Assembly: GCA_012274445.1 (NCBI GenBank)
Contig: JAAROD010000029.1
Span: forward strand, 434,001 to 498,000
DNA: 64,000 bases
Direction of reading: 5' to 3'
From: Sclerotiophoma versabilis
Taxonomy: Eukaryota > Ascomycota > Dothideomycetes > Pleosporales > Didymellaceae
Part shown: piece after piece, positions 43,586-52,982 of the stretch
Layout of the letters: each line of letters starts with the position of its first letter
Numbering within the stretch: the stretch's first letter is position 1
The notes under the pieces: generated by a model
Databases searched by the model: none
What the model was told of the DNA's origin: nothing
The model's input: only the letters and a program-made list of their open reading frames with translations
Made by a program: the position numbers and the translations under genes

Positions 43586-45724
43586 CTAGCTCTCAGGCCG
43601 CTTTGCCTCGCCAGCAGCCTCAAAAGGCTCAACACCATTGTCACAAATTCCGCAGCACCAATGCTGTGTGCAATGTGCTAATTCAGCTGCTGTAGGTCGA
43701 TCATATGGGTTTGTACGCAGCATCGATGCGAATAGTACCAACTCCTTCGTGCTGATATTGAGATAGTGGAGTGGAACAATTCTTGAGTGTATCTCTTGAG
43801 CATACCATTCAAGGACAGCTTGAATAGACATGTGGTATGACTTGTCCTGGCGTGTGCTGCGAATTTTCAACAGCTCTGCGGGTCCGTTGTACAGTGACGT
43901 GGACACCAACGTCGACAGAATCTCCATGAAGACACAACCTAGGGAGAAAATATCGGCCGGAAGCCCTCGTGTGTCTTGAGTCACGACTTCTGGAGCTGCA
44001 TAGATGCGTGTGAAGGAAATTGGTGAATCGGTGTATGACTCGTCGGCCGTCTTGTAGGCGCGAGCGATGCCGAAGTCTGCGATATATATCTGGTCGCATT
44101 TCCCGGTATTTCGAATGAGCAAATTTCCTGGCTTGATGTCCATGTGCTTCACATTGTGGTCATGTATGAACTTGATCGCATTCGAGAGGCACCCTAAGAA
44201 GGTCTTTAACGACTCTTGATTGAATACAAGCGATATATTCTTGGTTTCCACGAGCTCATCCATGTATTCTTCGAGGTTCCAGTGGGCTACCGGATACAGT
44301 AGAATTGCTAGGACCCTTTTGTGTGTGTATGTGCCAACCAAACGAATGATGTGTCGATGTTGCAGACGTTGCAGATGTTCGACTTCAATAATGGCAATTT
44401 CTTTGTTCAGACGTCTGTTGCAACGTACCGTCTTGCGGGCGAGTATGATCCTACGGCATCTCACACTTTGGACTACGGCAGTTGCGCTATAGCCCAGTAT
44501 CCGCTCTTCCTTCAGTGGTATCAAGTGCTCTTCGTCAGGCGCGTATTCGACATGTTGGCCACGGCCAGACCAGTCGAGCGCAAGGGTGTCATCCAGAATG
44601 AGTCCCCGAGTATTCAAATGCACAAGCCACTCGCTGGTGGACATTTTGCCGCGTTCGGGTTGACCTGCAGGAACAAGATCGCGAAGTGCATGCGGAGTCG
44701 AAGCATATTCGTAGATTTGCCGGGCTACATCGCGCCTTAGATTTGGCAAGGTATCTGTCCTGGCCCAGGAATTGCCCTCCTGATGTATCAGAAAGGAATG
44801 AGCTTCATCCACCACCGAACTTATCACTGGCTCGAGCGAATGGTACATGTCCCATCCAGGTGGATCCTCCAGGGGCTGCAGTTGGCGCCGAACTGCTGGA
44901 CGGAGGATCTTTTCGAAATCTTTTGCGACAAAGTGGACGTAACTTACATCATCCCGGGGAGTAGGTTGACCGAACAGAATGCGTTGAAGTATTCTTTCCT
45001 CCAGCAACTCGAACGGAGCTCGGTACCGTCCCGTTGCAACAAGAGCATCGCTATCCTTGTCCTTCTCATCGGCTAGTGTGGTTGAACGCGCCAGTTTGGA
45101 CACACCTCGATGAGCCCATATCTTTCGAGGGCCACTTGCTGCTGTAGCATAACTTGCGAGGCTTGAGCGAGCGGTCGCGAACGACTGTGGCGGCCCATAG
45201 CTTGATCGGCCACTCTGCAACGAGCTCCTCACATATGATAGACCGATGTTTTGTGTACTGCTTGGAGTGAAGAATCCTTTCTTTGGAATACTTGTCCCGA
45301 ACAAGTCGATTTGGCTCGTTGTGGGGGACGTGTCTTCGTACTCCCTTTGCTTGTCGACATCCTTGTCTTCATCATCGTCCTCGTTTCCTGAAGCGTTGGA
45401 GAACCGAGTATAGGAGGCATTTAAGTCCTTGTCCGGCTCACGTTCCGACTCATTTTGTGAATGCTCGAACGCTGATGGGGTCCCTAAGGCGCTCACGGAA
45501 GCGGTACCTCTGCCAAAGGTTTCTGTTGCATAGGGCAATGCTGTTCGCCCGTCCTCTCGATCGCCAACAGGCTGACTCTGAATCGACCCCAATGTTCCCT
45601 TTGTAGTCAGCTCGTCAATGCTGTAAAGTAGGCCTCTACCTTGATCTTTGTCCACCCTTGAGATTGAACTGTTACCAAGGCTGATGAATCTCGAGTCGCT
45701 GGGGGTTCCTGCAAGATTGGCCAT
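43586..45724 (-). CDS. Intronless Ser/Thr protein kinase, 712 aa, HMD catalytic loop
   Basis: A single exon. Residues 1-400 are mostly low-complexity, with no known domain. The kinase domain spans about 405-690. Landmarks: a degenerate glycine loop (LGYSATAVVQSV), the VAIK-type lysine in IILARKTVRC, helix C with EHLQRLQHRHIIRLVGTY, catalytic loop HDHNVKHMDIKPGNLLI (HMD instead of the usual HRD, around residue 526), IADFGIARAYKTADESYTD with an intact DFG, and FTRIYAAPEVVTQDTRGLPA (APE). Catalytic Asp, Asn and DFG Asp are all present, so it is probably active. It belongs to the expanded group of ascomycete orphan kinases; no orthologue is named with confidence. Lack of introns among intron-rich neighbours is notable but common for this group. 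Confidence 0.85.
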   Translation of the reverse strand: MANLAGTPSDSRFISLGNSSISRVDKDQGRGLLYSIDELTTKGTLGSIQSQPVGDREDGRTALPYATETFGRGTASVSALGTPSAFEHSQNESEREPDKDLNASYTRFSNASGNEDDDEDKDVDKQREYEDTSPTTSQIDLFGTSIPKKGFFTPSSTQNIGLSYVRSSLQSGRSSYGPPQSFATARSSLASYATAASGPRKIWAHRGVSKLARSTTLADEKDKDSDALVATGRYRAPFELLEERILQRILFGQPTPRDDVSYVHFVAKDFEKILRPAVRRQLQPLEDPPGWDMYHSLEPVISSVVDEAHSFLIHQEGNSWARTDTLPNLRRDVARQIYEYASTPHALRDLVPAGQPERGKMSTSEWLVHLNTRGLILDDTLALDWSGRGQHVEYAPDEEHLIPLKEERILGYSATAVVQSVRCRRIILARKTVRCNRRLNKEIAIIEVEHLQRLQHRHIIRLVGTYTHKRVLAILLYPVAHWNLEEYMDELVETKNISLVFNQESLKTFLGCLSNAIKFIHDHNVKHMDIKPGNLLIRNTGKCDQIYIADFGIARAYKTADESYTDSPISFTRIYAAPEVVTQDTRGLPADIFSLGCVFMEILSTLVSTSLYNGPAELLKIRSTRQDKSYHMSIQAVLEWYAQEIHSRIVPLHYLNISTKELVLFASMLRTNPYDRPTAAELAHCTQHWCCGICDNGVEPFEAAGEAKRPES

Positions 45725-46084
45725 GACTTAACCCCGAAAGCTGAGGTCATGGGAACAAACGCTCTTCTTGGAACATCAGGGTAGGAAAGGAGGTTCACGT
45801 CACGGATCAGGCCGCGCAGGAACAAAGCGCCTGTCTACGTGTTTGTACTTGTATATTCAAGCAACACATGTTGTCATTGGAAGCGCGCTGCGCCTTGCGG
45901 GGTCAGCCTGCATATCGGCCCCCAAGGCGGCATGGCATCAGCCTCTGGCAGATGTCCCAACAAACCCCTTCACAAACATGAGTAGAAATGCTGGAATTCA
46001 CATGCCTTTGAGGTTTCTATATGTCCTATACAGCACAGCGTGACCAAGTAGGAAGCTTATAAGTTCCTTTCGCTGAAAGCATGC
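45725..46084. other. Intergenic, kinase promoter
   Basis: 360 bp upstream of the kinase and past the stop of the SPOUT1-like gene, both minus. Nothing recognised. Confidence 0.5.
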
Positions 46085-47412
46085 TCATGCAGTGTACATC
46101 GAGTCCACGTAAGGCTTCAGTGCGCACAGCCCAAATTCAACCGCCTCCTCTGTCCTGATCGTGCGACTTCCCTGTCCCGGGACAAGATTGACCCAGGAGT
46201 CGAATAGCGTATGTGCACTTCCTTTGCCAAGTCCCTTCTCTGCAAGCACAGGGTCGTTTGCGACAGCCGGTTCAATTCCCGCAACGCCCCCAAAGACAAG
46301 CAAAAGGTGGTTGAATTTCTCGGGAGCCTGCACCGCGGGGTTCGATGTTGTTGAAGGTATGATGTCGCGTACATCAACACCTCGCTCAGATGTGCCGATA
46401 GTGAAATCGTAGCCACCAGAGAATTCGCATTCGGAGAACACAGTGCTGAGAGATGAAGCCTTACGTACTGAGTAACCCCAATAGTAGCCAGCTTCTTCAC
46501 GCGGAAGCGAAGATGCACAAGCAGTAGCTTCGAGACCCTCACATTCAGCCTGCGACAGATGTGGCCAATTCTTGGGCGATTCTGAACTAGCAAATCGTAC
46601 TGTGGTGCGCATTGCGGGCTCAATTGGTGCACCTGGCGGCACCGGGACGACTACCGGGAATGGCAGTCCGCATTTGACGTATACGTATTGCTCTTGCTCT
46701 TGCTTGCCTTTCTTGCTTTTTGAACCCTTGCTCGCTGCTGGCGGGTCTACAGGACCAACAACCACGCCTTCACGGAACTGGCACCATTCATGCGGCCGTA
46801 AGTGATGTGGCATATCCATACTGGGCAAGGTCCCTGTCCACTCGAGGTTCTTGTGTTTCTGGAAAATACTCAGGCTCGGGTCGTCATGACTGTATCTCAG
46901 GTGGGGTGGACATTCTGCAAATGCAAGTACATGGTAAAGGAATTGGTCTGGGTTCTGCCAAGGTTCGTCTTCCTCCAAGATACTGTCAAGAATCTCTTGC
47001 TTCGATTTTGACTTCTTGCCACGTGTGTATCGATCAGACACTACGTTGGGTGCGAATCCAGAAGGGTTGTCATCGAAGACGATGACCTCATCAACGCAGA
47101 ACACTGCTGCAGCTCGGGCAATGCGTCCTACTTGCATTGTCTTATGATCCGGTTTTTTGGCATTGAGGAGCCAGCTTCCAGGTAGTGCAATACTGACAGT
47201 CCAATTCCTAGCTTTGGTGGGTTTGAAGAGCGCCGTGGGGCGCGATGTGTCGATGTCTTCAGCATCCTGAGGATCTTTCCTACTCTTCTTATTGGGATTG
47301 TCTTGTGGATTAGTCTGATGTATGACTACTGCCGCATGCTTGCGCTTCTGAAGTTATGTCAGTATTTGTATGCTCTAGGTGAAGGAAGAATGTGTACCTT
47401 GCTGTCGACCAT
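46085..47412 (-). CDS. SPOUT-domain RNA methyltransferase (SPOUT1/C9orf114 family), 425 aa
   Basis: Two exons: a 15-nt first exon 47412-47398 (MVDSK) and 47347-46085, phase 0 (426 codons). The start is basic (MVDSKKRKHAAVVIHQTN), then NWTVSIALPGSWLLNAKKPD and MQVGRIARAAAVFCVDEVIV, the family's opening block. Next come FLYHVLAFAECPPHLRY, NLEWTGTLPSMDMPHHLRPH and the C-terminal knot region KFNHLLLVFGGVAGIEPAVA with NLVPGQGSRTIRTEEAVEFG (the SAM-binding trefoil-knot GxGS-R-T-E pattern). The human homologue is linked to RNA methylation and the centrosome/kinetochore; the target here is unknown. A linker with SKGSKSKKGKQEQEQ is inserted in the middle. Confidence 0.92.
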
Positions 47413-47734
47413 GTTTGCAGCGAAGATGCGAATAGGGAGCTTCTCAAGGCGTGATACTCCAATAGTAACACACTGGCGCAATCGCGATGATATCTGACAC
47501 GTGAATACGTGAAAAGAGGATGGTCAAGATTTTTGGTCACTCCAGCACGGTCCTGCATTAGCGCGTCAACATGTGGGGCACCGATCTCCATCTTCAGTTA
47601 CTGTAAGGCAACCACCACTGCGCCCTAAACCAAGCAAGCACCTCTTTTACGGGTGGTCTTTCTCTTCACTGTACAGTACGATTGCTACACTAACCTTTTG
47701 GTCCTCTTGTACATATCAGGTCTGAATCTTCAAG
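47413..47734. promoter_or_regulatory. Divergent gap, SPOUT1-like / SelK-like
   Basis: 322 bp between opposite start codons, holding both promoters. No third gene recognised. Confidence 0.5.
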
Positions 47735-48102
47735 ATGGTATCAGAAACGTCAGTACACACCCGCATGTCCGCATTCTATGACTTACATCCCCCAGCAAAA
47801 GTTCATTTGGCGACTCGCTGTTCATGTTCTTCGCCCTCTACCTCACCACGCTCTTCTCCCTTGACACATGGGCTGCCGCTCGTAATTCTCCCTATCGCGC
47901 ACCCGGCAACAGTGCCTTCTACCGCCCAGCGAACACCCTACCAGCACCAGACAGCTACCAAGGTGGTATGCATGGCCGTGGCAACGCCGGACCAAGAGGT
48001 GGTGGAAACGGTGACAATGTTGGCAGGGTGCCACAGGCGAGGGACTCAAGGCCGCCTATGAAGCTGTGGGGGACGGCAGCATGCGGTGCTTGCATGTCTT
48101 GA
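47735..48102 (+). CDS. Small SelK/SelG-like single-pass membrane protein, 106 aa
   Basis: Exons: 47735-47748 and 47796-48102 (107 codons), intron 47 nt in phase 2. It reads MVSETKSSFGDSLFMFFALY, a single hydrophobic helix (LFMFFALYLTTLFSL), then a Gly/Arg-rich, Pro-rich tail with GGMHGRGNAGPRGGGNG and GRVPQARDSRPPMKLWG, ending AACGACMS. Short N-terminus, one TM helix, a G/R-rich cytosolic tail with GRV...PPM followed by G and a reactive residue near the end: this is the plan of selenoprotein K, whose end is PPPMAGG-Sec-GR. Here cysteines sit where Sec would be. Family membership is my reading of pattern, not of alignment. SelK works at the ER in calcium flux, palmitoylation and ERAD; no such role is shown here. 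The donor GTCAGT is non-standard. Confidence 0.55.
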
Positions 48103-49765
48103 AGATGTCTTTACGAGCATATGCAGATGAACGCATCTCACCGTATGTCTTGTTCACCTTGACCAACAGTTACCGCGTTGAGTTTCATCATAACATACCG
48201 TCTTCTGTTTAATAGACTTATTCTTGCTTACACCATAATGAAACTATTCAACTGCGCGCAACAACTCTCTAGACTACTCTCCACCCCGCATATCTGATCG
48301 TCGACACCGCACTGCAAACCCATCTTGCAAGCCCTTTCTTGACTTAGCTATCGAGCTCCGGCATATTATCTATGGGTACCTGTTATTTCCAGCCCTTTGT
48401 GTCAACAGTTGTGGAAGACTACCCACAAGTCACAACGAAATTGCATAGGACACTGCGCTTAGAAATGTTTTCCCAACGCCAATGTCCCTAGATATATCAT
48501 AGCCTTATGTAAGATAGGTGTGATTAGCAAAATAATCGGTAGAGATGCAAGCAGCTTCTTCTACGCCTCAACAGACACTCTTCTCTACAGCGACGGTATC
48601 GCAAATCTGGGTACTTCAGTGTCCCTGAGGAGTTACTGCAGAAGATTGATCCCAACGGCGCTGCATCTGTTCCTTCCATACAATTCGAATCGCGACTTTA
48701 GTCGACGGACTATGGCCGTCAAGGGCGCTTAAAGTTCCAGATCCTCCTCTTTTCCTTGACTTTATGCAACAATCTTCAGTATTCGAACATCTACCTTGTA
48801 ATCTGCCACATCTTTGGATCAGATCTGGACGCGCTGAAGATCTCGTTCCCGCACTATCGAGAGCCACACTTCGCAAGCCTCGAATAGATTGCCAACGAAC
48901 TCTCTTCGCTCCCATATCTTGCAGAAGTGTACATCGGAGAGCCTCCACACCTAAACGGTAAGCCGAGTGGTCGACTGGTGACTTGCCCGCCGAGACCAGC
49001 TTCATCAGTGTATCCCAAGAAAGCGTCGAAATAGTAGCGTGCCGAAGCAGGCGGCATGAACAGTGTAACAACGATAAAGATCTTGAGGTTCAAGCCATTT
49101 CATGAAATGGTGACACAAATGGCTGAAACAGGCGATATCTAGATCTCTGTATCTCCACAGCCTCTTGCCTGTTGGATCACACGCTACCTACCCCACAAAA
49201 TCGACCGCTCCACACTCACCACCAGATTACCTGCTCATTCTCAGATCATGCATCGCATGAACACACCAATTCCTGGGCGCGATATGGGAAAAGCAGCAGG
49301 CACCCAATTAGTTCTAGACCGTCAATCGCTGCCTCAACCTCGATCCCGCGCGATTCGCTGAATCGCACCATTTCCCTTGGCTTTCGCCGCCCAGCCCTTC
49401 ACGCGCGTTACGCCACCAGGGTATTTCATCCCACCACGCCCAGGAAGCATGCGCTTCTTCACCGCCTAGAGCGCAAGACGGCCCCATCTTCAAACATAGT
49501 ATACCACGAGGCCTCCTCGAGCTGTCACATGGCCTGAATGCACCCTTGACAAAGCCTCCACTACATGCCCGCATAAGCCCAACCGCAAGACACGGCGCCG
49601 AATCGCAGGATCACGTATTCGTCCTGCACCCTGGGCTGACGCTGCGTCTTGGCCTGAGCTTTATCTTCTGATAGCTATTTGATTCTTTCATGTTTCCACA
49701 ACGTTCCTAGGGACAATATTTAAGTCTGGGGTTCAGCCTCCTCCACACAACCCCACCTGTTCGTC
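48103..49765. other. Gene-poor gap before the antiporter
   Basis: 1.66 kb. Left half contains the decayed F-box-like gene listed separately. The right half (49,000-49,765) has no recognisable gene and must contain the antiporter promoter. Confidence 0.5.
48326..48960 (+). pseudogene. Decayed F-box/DUF-type gene
   Basis: A frame at about 48,329 reads KPFLDLAIELRHIIYGYLLF, which matches the FLDLPxELRxxIYxYLL opening of the large ascomycete family of F-box-like proteins. It runs into TAG after ~30 residues more. Further on, in another frame, comes SKIIGRDASSFFYASTDTLL, like the NKQISREASxxFYxxNxF block that follows in this family. A further frame shift gives YFSVPEELLQKIDPNGAASV and LFLDFMQQSSVFEHLP, again family-like. 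The pieces are in the right order but need at least two frameshifts and several stops, so the gene is broken. I give no repaired version. Confidence 0.5.
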
Positions 49766-52616
49766 ATGTCGTCCACAATAGCTGCATCAGCCGCGGCGTC
49801 CGTGACGGCGGTGCCAAAGGCACCACCCCAGGGTGGAGTGCTTGAGGGAGTCAATCCTGTGCATTTCGATGCGAAGAATCCAATTATTCTCTTCATCATC
49901 CAGGTAATTCTCACTCTAGACTGCCAACAGCTGCACTTGTATCCGCATACTAACCGTGCATGCGACAGGCTTCAATCATTATCATTTTCTGTCGCGCTCT
50001 TGGCTGGCCTCTCTCGAAGATTCGCCAGCCTCGCGTTATCTCTGAAATAATCGGCGGCATCCTCCTTGGTCCCTCAGTTTTTGGCCGTATACCAGGCTTC
50101 ACAGAAGCAATCTTCCCCGCTCAGTCCATGACCAACCTGAATCTCGTCGCCAATCTCGGTCTAACCTTGTTCCTTTTCATCATCGGGTTGGAAGTAGACT
50201 TGCGCTTCTTGCTTAGCAACTGGAAAGTGGCCCTCAATGTCGGTGTCATCAGCATGGTCATTCCATTTGCCTTGGGATGCGCCATCGCGGTCGGACTTTA
50301 CAATGAATTCAAAGATGAGCCAGGAATGGTGGAAATTGATTTCGCTGTATTCATGCTTTTCATCGGTGTAGCCATGGCTATTACTGTAAGTACCATCGGA
50401 TCTGTATTCAAAATGATTACTGACCATTGCAGGCTTTCCCTGTGCTTTGCCGTATCCTTACTGAACTCAAGCTTCTGATGACTCCTGTTGGTGTCATCGT
50501 CCTATCAGCTGGTGTCGGTAATGACGTTGTAGGCTGGATTCTGCTTGCCCTCTGCGTTGCTCTTGTCAATGCAGGCACAGGCCTTGCGGCACTCTGGGTG
50601 CTGTTGACATGTGTTGGCTATATGCTGTTCTTGATCTACGCGGTTCGACCGGTCTTCATATGGGTTCTACGCAGGTCTGGAGCTTTGCAGGATGGACCTA
50701 GTCAGAGCATCATCGCTCTCACTCTCATCATTGCTCTGGGTTCCGCTTTCTTCACCGGAATCATCGGAGTGCACCCTATTTTCGGAGCGTTCATGGCTGG
50801 CTTGATCTGTCCTCACGAGGGTGGTTTCGCTATGAAAGTTGCTGAAAGGATCGAGGATTTGATTGGTGCCCTGTTCCTCCCGTTGTACTTTACTCTTTCT
50901 GGACTCAACACCAACATCGGTCTTCTGGACTCTGGTATCGTTTGGGGCTATGTTATCGGCGTCGTAGCAGTTGCCTTTTTCTCAAAGTTCATCGGCGCCA
51001 CACTAGCAGCTCGAGGAACAAAGATGCTCTGGCGCGAATGCTTCGCTATTGGCTCTTTAATGAGTTGCAAGGGTCTCGTCGAGCTGATTGTACTGGTAAG
51101 TCCATCGAGATCCATCATGAGACAAAGCTAATGTAGCCAGAATATTGGACTGAACGCCAAAATCTTGAGCCCACGAACATTCACCATCTTTGTTGTCATG
51201 GCGCTTGTCACAACATTTGCATCATCTCCGCTCACCATGTACTTCTACCCGCCCTGGTATCAGAAGAAGGCAGAGGCCTGGCGCCGCGGCGAGATCGACT
51301 GGGATACCGGCAAGCCCTTGGACGGCACGGACAGCGTCCAAGATGGTGTCCACTTTGACAAGTTGGCCGCCGAGAAGATCAAGCGGGTTACAGTCTACCT
51401 CCGTTTGGACAGCATGCCTAATCTGCTTGCTTTCACATCGTTGTTCGGAGGATCTCAGAAGCCTGCGCCCAAGGTCCATCCAGCGATTGCCGCCAGCGCA
51501 AGCAAAGAGACCGGCGAGTCATCGCTGGACGAAGTCGCACCCAACCGCCCTGTTGAAGCATATGGTTTGCGCCTGCTCAATCTGACCGATCGTGGTTCGT
51601 CCGTCATGCAAGTCTCCGAGATGGAAAGCTACACTGCCTACGATCCGGTAGTCAACACATTCCGCACCTTCGGCCGCCTACACAACCTTGCGGTCAGTGG
51701 AGAGGCCTTGGTGGTACCAGAATCCTCATTTGCTGATACCCTGGCCACACGCGCCTCGGACTCGAACCTTCTTCTCCTCCCGTGGAGCGAAACAGGCGGC
51801 ATGTCCGAGCAAGCCATCATCGAAGACAAAGGCACCAAGAACAAGCTCGCAGCGTCCTCCTACATCGCCTTTGTAAATTCGACATTCGACCAAGCCACCA
51901 CCCCGGTCGCCGTCCTCGTCAACAAGAACTTCGGCGGCAGCAAGAACAAGGACCGCAAGCAACACCTCAAACTCACTCGTACATACAGCAGCGTCAGTCT
52001 GCACGCCGACCAGGCTGTCACAGCACCCATCGCAGACCGCAGCCACCACATCTTCATGCCCTTCTTCGGCGGCGCCGACGACCGCGCAGCGCTACGCCTC
52101 GTGCTCCAGCTCGCAGAAAACGCGCAAATCACCGCCACACTCGTGCACTTCAATGTACCAGACGTCTTCCTCGACAGCGCAACAGCATCGACATCGACAT
52201 CGTCCACAGCCGCAGCCGCAACGCCCACCAAAGCAGGCGAAACGACAGTGACAACCACGACCGCAGCAGCATCGACGCGCGACCAAGACGCCGCCTTCTT
52301 CGCGTCGCTACGCGCCTCGCTGCCCGCAGATCTGGCAAACCGCGTAGTCTTCGAGACGGTAACTTCTTCCCAGCCCGTTGCAGATGTAATCGCACGTGCG
52401 AGCATCGAGGTGGGACAGGCGCCCAGGAACGCAGGCGATTTGATTGTGCTGGGGCGCAACATCGGGCGGAACAATGCGCTCGGTGCGGAGAACAGCGATG
52501 AGATCCGCAGTGTGTCGAGTGCGTCGAGTACGCTCGGGTACTTGGCTGAGAAGGTATGGGAGGGGAAGCTTGGTGCCAGTGTGCTGGTGGTCAAAGCTGG
52601 GTCTTTGACGAGCTAG
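49766..52616 (+). CDS. KHA1: K+/H+ antiporter, CPA2/KefB type (Kha1-like), 897 aa
   Basis: Exons: 49766-49903, 49969-50385, 50433-51095, 51141-52616 (898 codons), all in phase 0. The Na+/H+ exchanger domain occupies residues ~35-430: IRQPRVISEIIGGILLGPSV, NLGLTLFLFIIGLEVDLRFL, FAVFMLFIGVAMAITAFPVL (restored across intron 2), GVIVLSAGVGNDVVGWILLA, and GVHPIFGAFMAGLICPHEGG, then LYFTLSGLNTNIGLL and GSLMSCKGLVELIVLNIGLN (across intron 3). The ~460-residue cytosolic C-terminus has two Usp/KefC-like alpha/beta segments (VEAYGLRLLNLTDRGSSVMQ; SHHIFMPFFGGADDRAALRL) and a Ser/Thr/Ala-rich insert near residue 730. Yeast Kha1 acts in the Golgi for K+ and pH homeostasis; the same site is inferred. The length matches the family (~870 aa). 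Confidence 0.94.
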
Positions 52617-52982
52617 AGTGTTTTGGCAGACTTGTAGGCGTAGGTGTAGGCGTTGGTGCTTGGTGCTTGGTGCTTGGTGCTTGGTGCTTGGTGCTTGGTA
52701 GTCATCTATGAGATTGTACTGGATTGTATCATGTCCGTATGGGGCAGTCAGATTTGGTTGAGCATTTGAACTGGAGTAACCCCATCACGCAATGGTAAAT
52801 AATCATCCACACAACCCAAGACTCATATCAATCTGAACACCAGCGTGAGGGTGCTTAAAAAAAGGCGAACCATGTTCTGCCGATGCTTGTATTCCAATCC
52901 AGGCCGTCTCGAAAGGAATCTATGGATATCACGAAGAAGTATGCAACTAGAAGAAAGGATAATGTGGAGATGATAGAGGCAC
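52617..52982. other. Convergent 3' gap with a minisatellite
   Basis: 366 bp between the stop codons of the antiporter (+) and the J-domain gene (-). It holds both terminators and the TTGGTGC repeat. Confidence 0.6.
52653..52699. repeat. 7-bp minisatellite TTGGTGC, six copies plus a partial
   Basis: Six identical TTGGTGC units in tandem followed by TTGGT, starting 37 bp past the antiporter stop codon, so it is almost certainly in its 3' UTR. The 20 bp before it (GTAGGCGTAGGTGTAGGCG) look like older, decayed relatives. Copy number is likely to vary. Confidence 0.95.

Noticed and set aside
46265..46285. GGTTCAATTCCC, resembling a tRNA B box
   Set aside because: It lies inside the SPOUT1-like coding exon and has no tRNA fold around it.
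51782..52594. Frames of 239 and 244 codons overlapping the antiporter tail
   Set aside because: Both lie inside exon 4 of the antiporter in other frames, and read as R/H-rich or S/V-rich shadow sequence.
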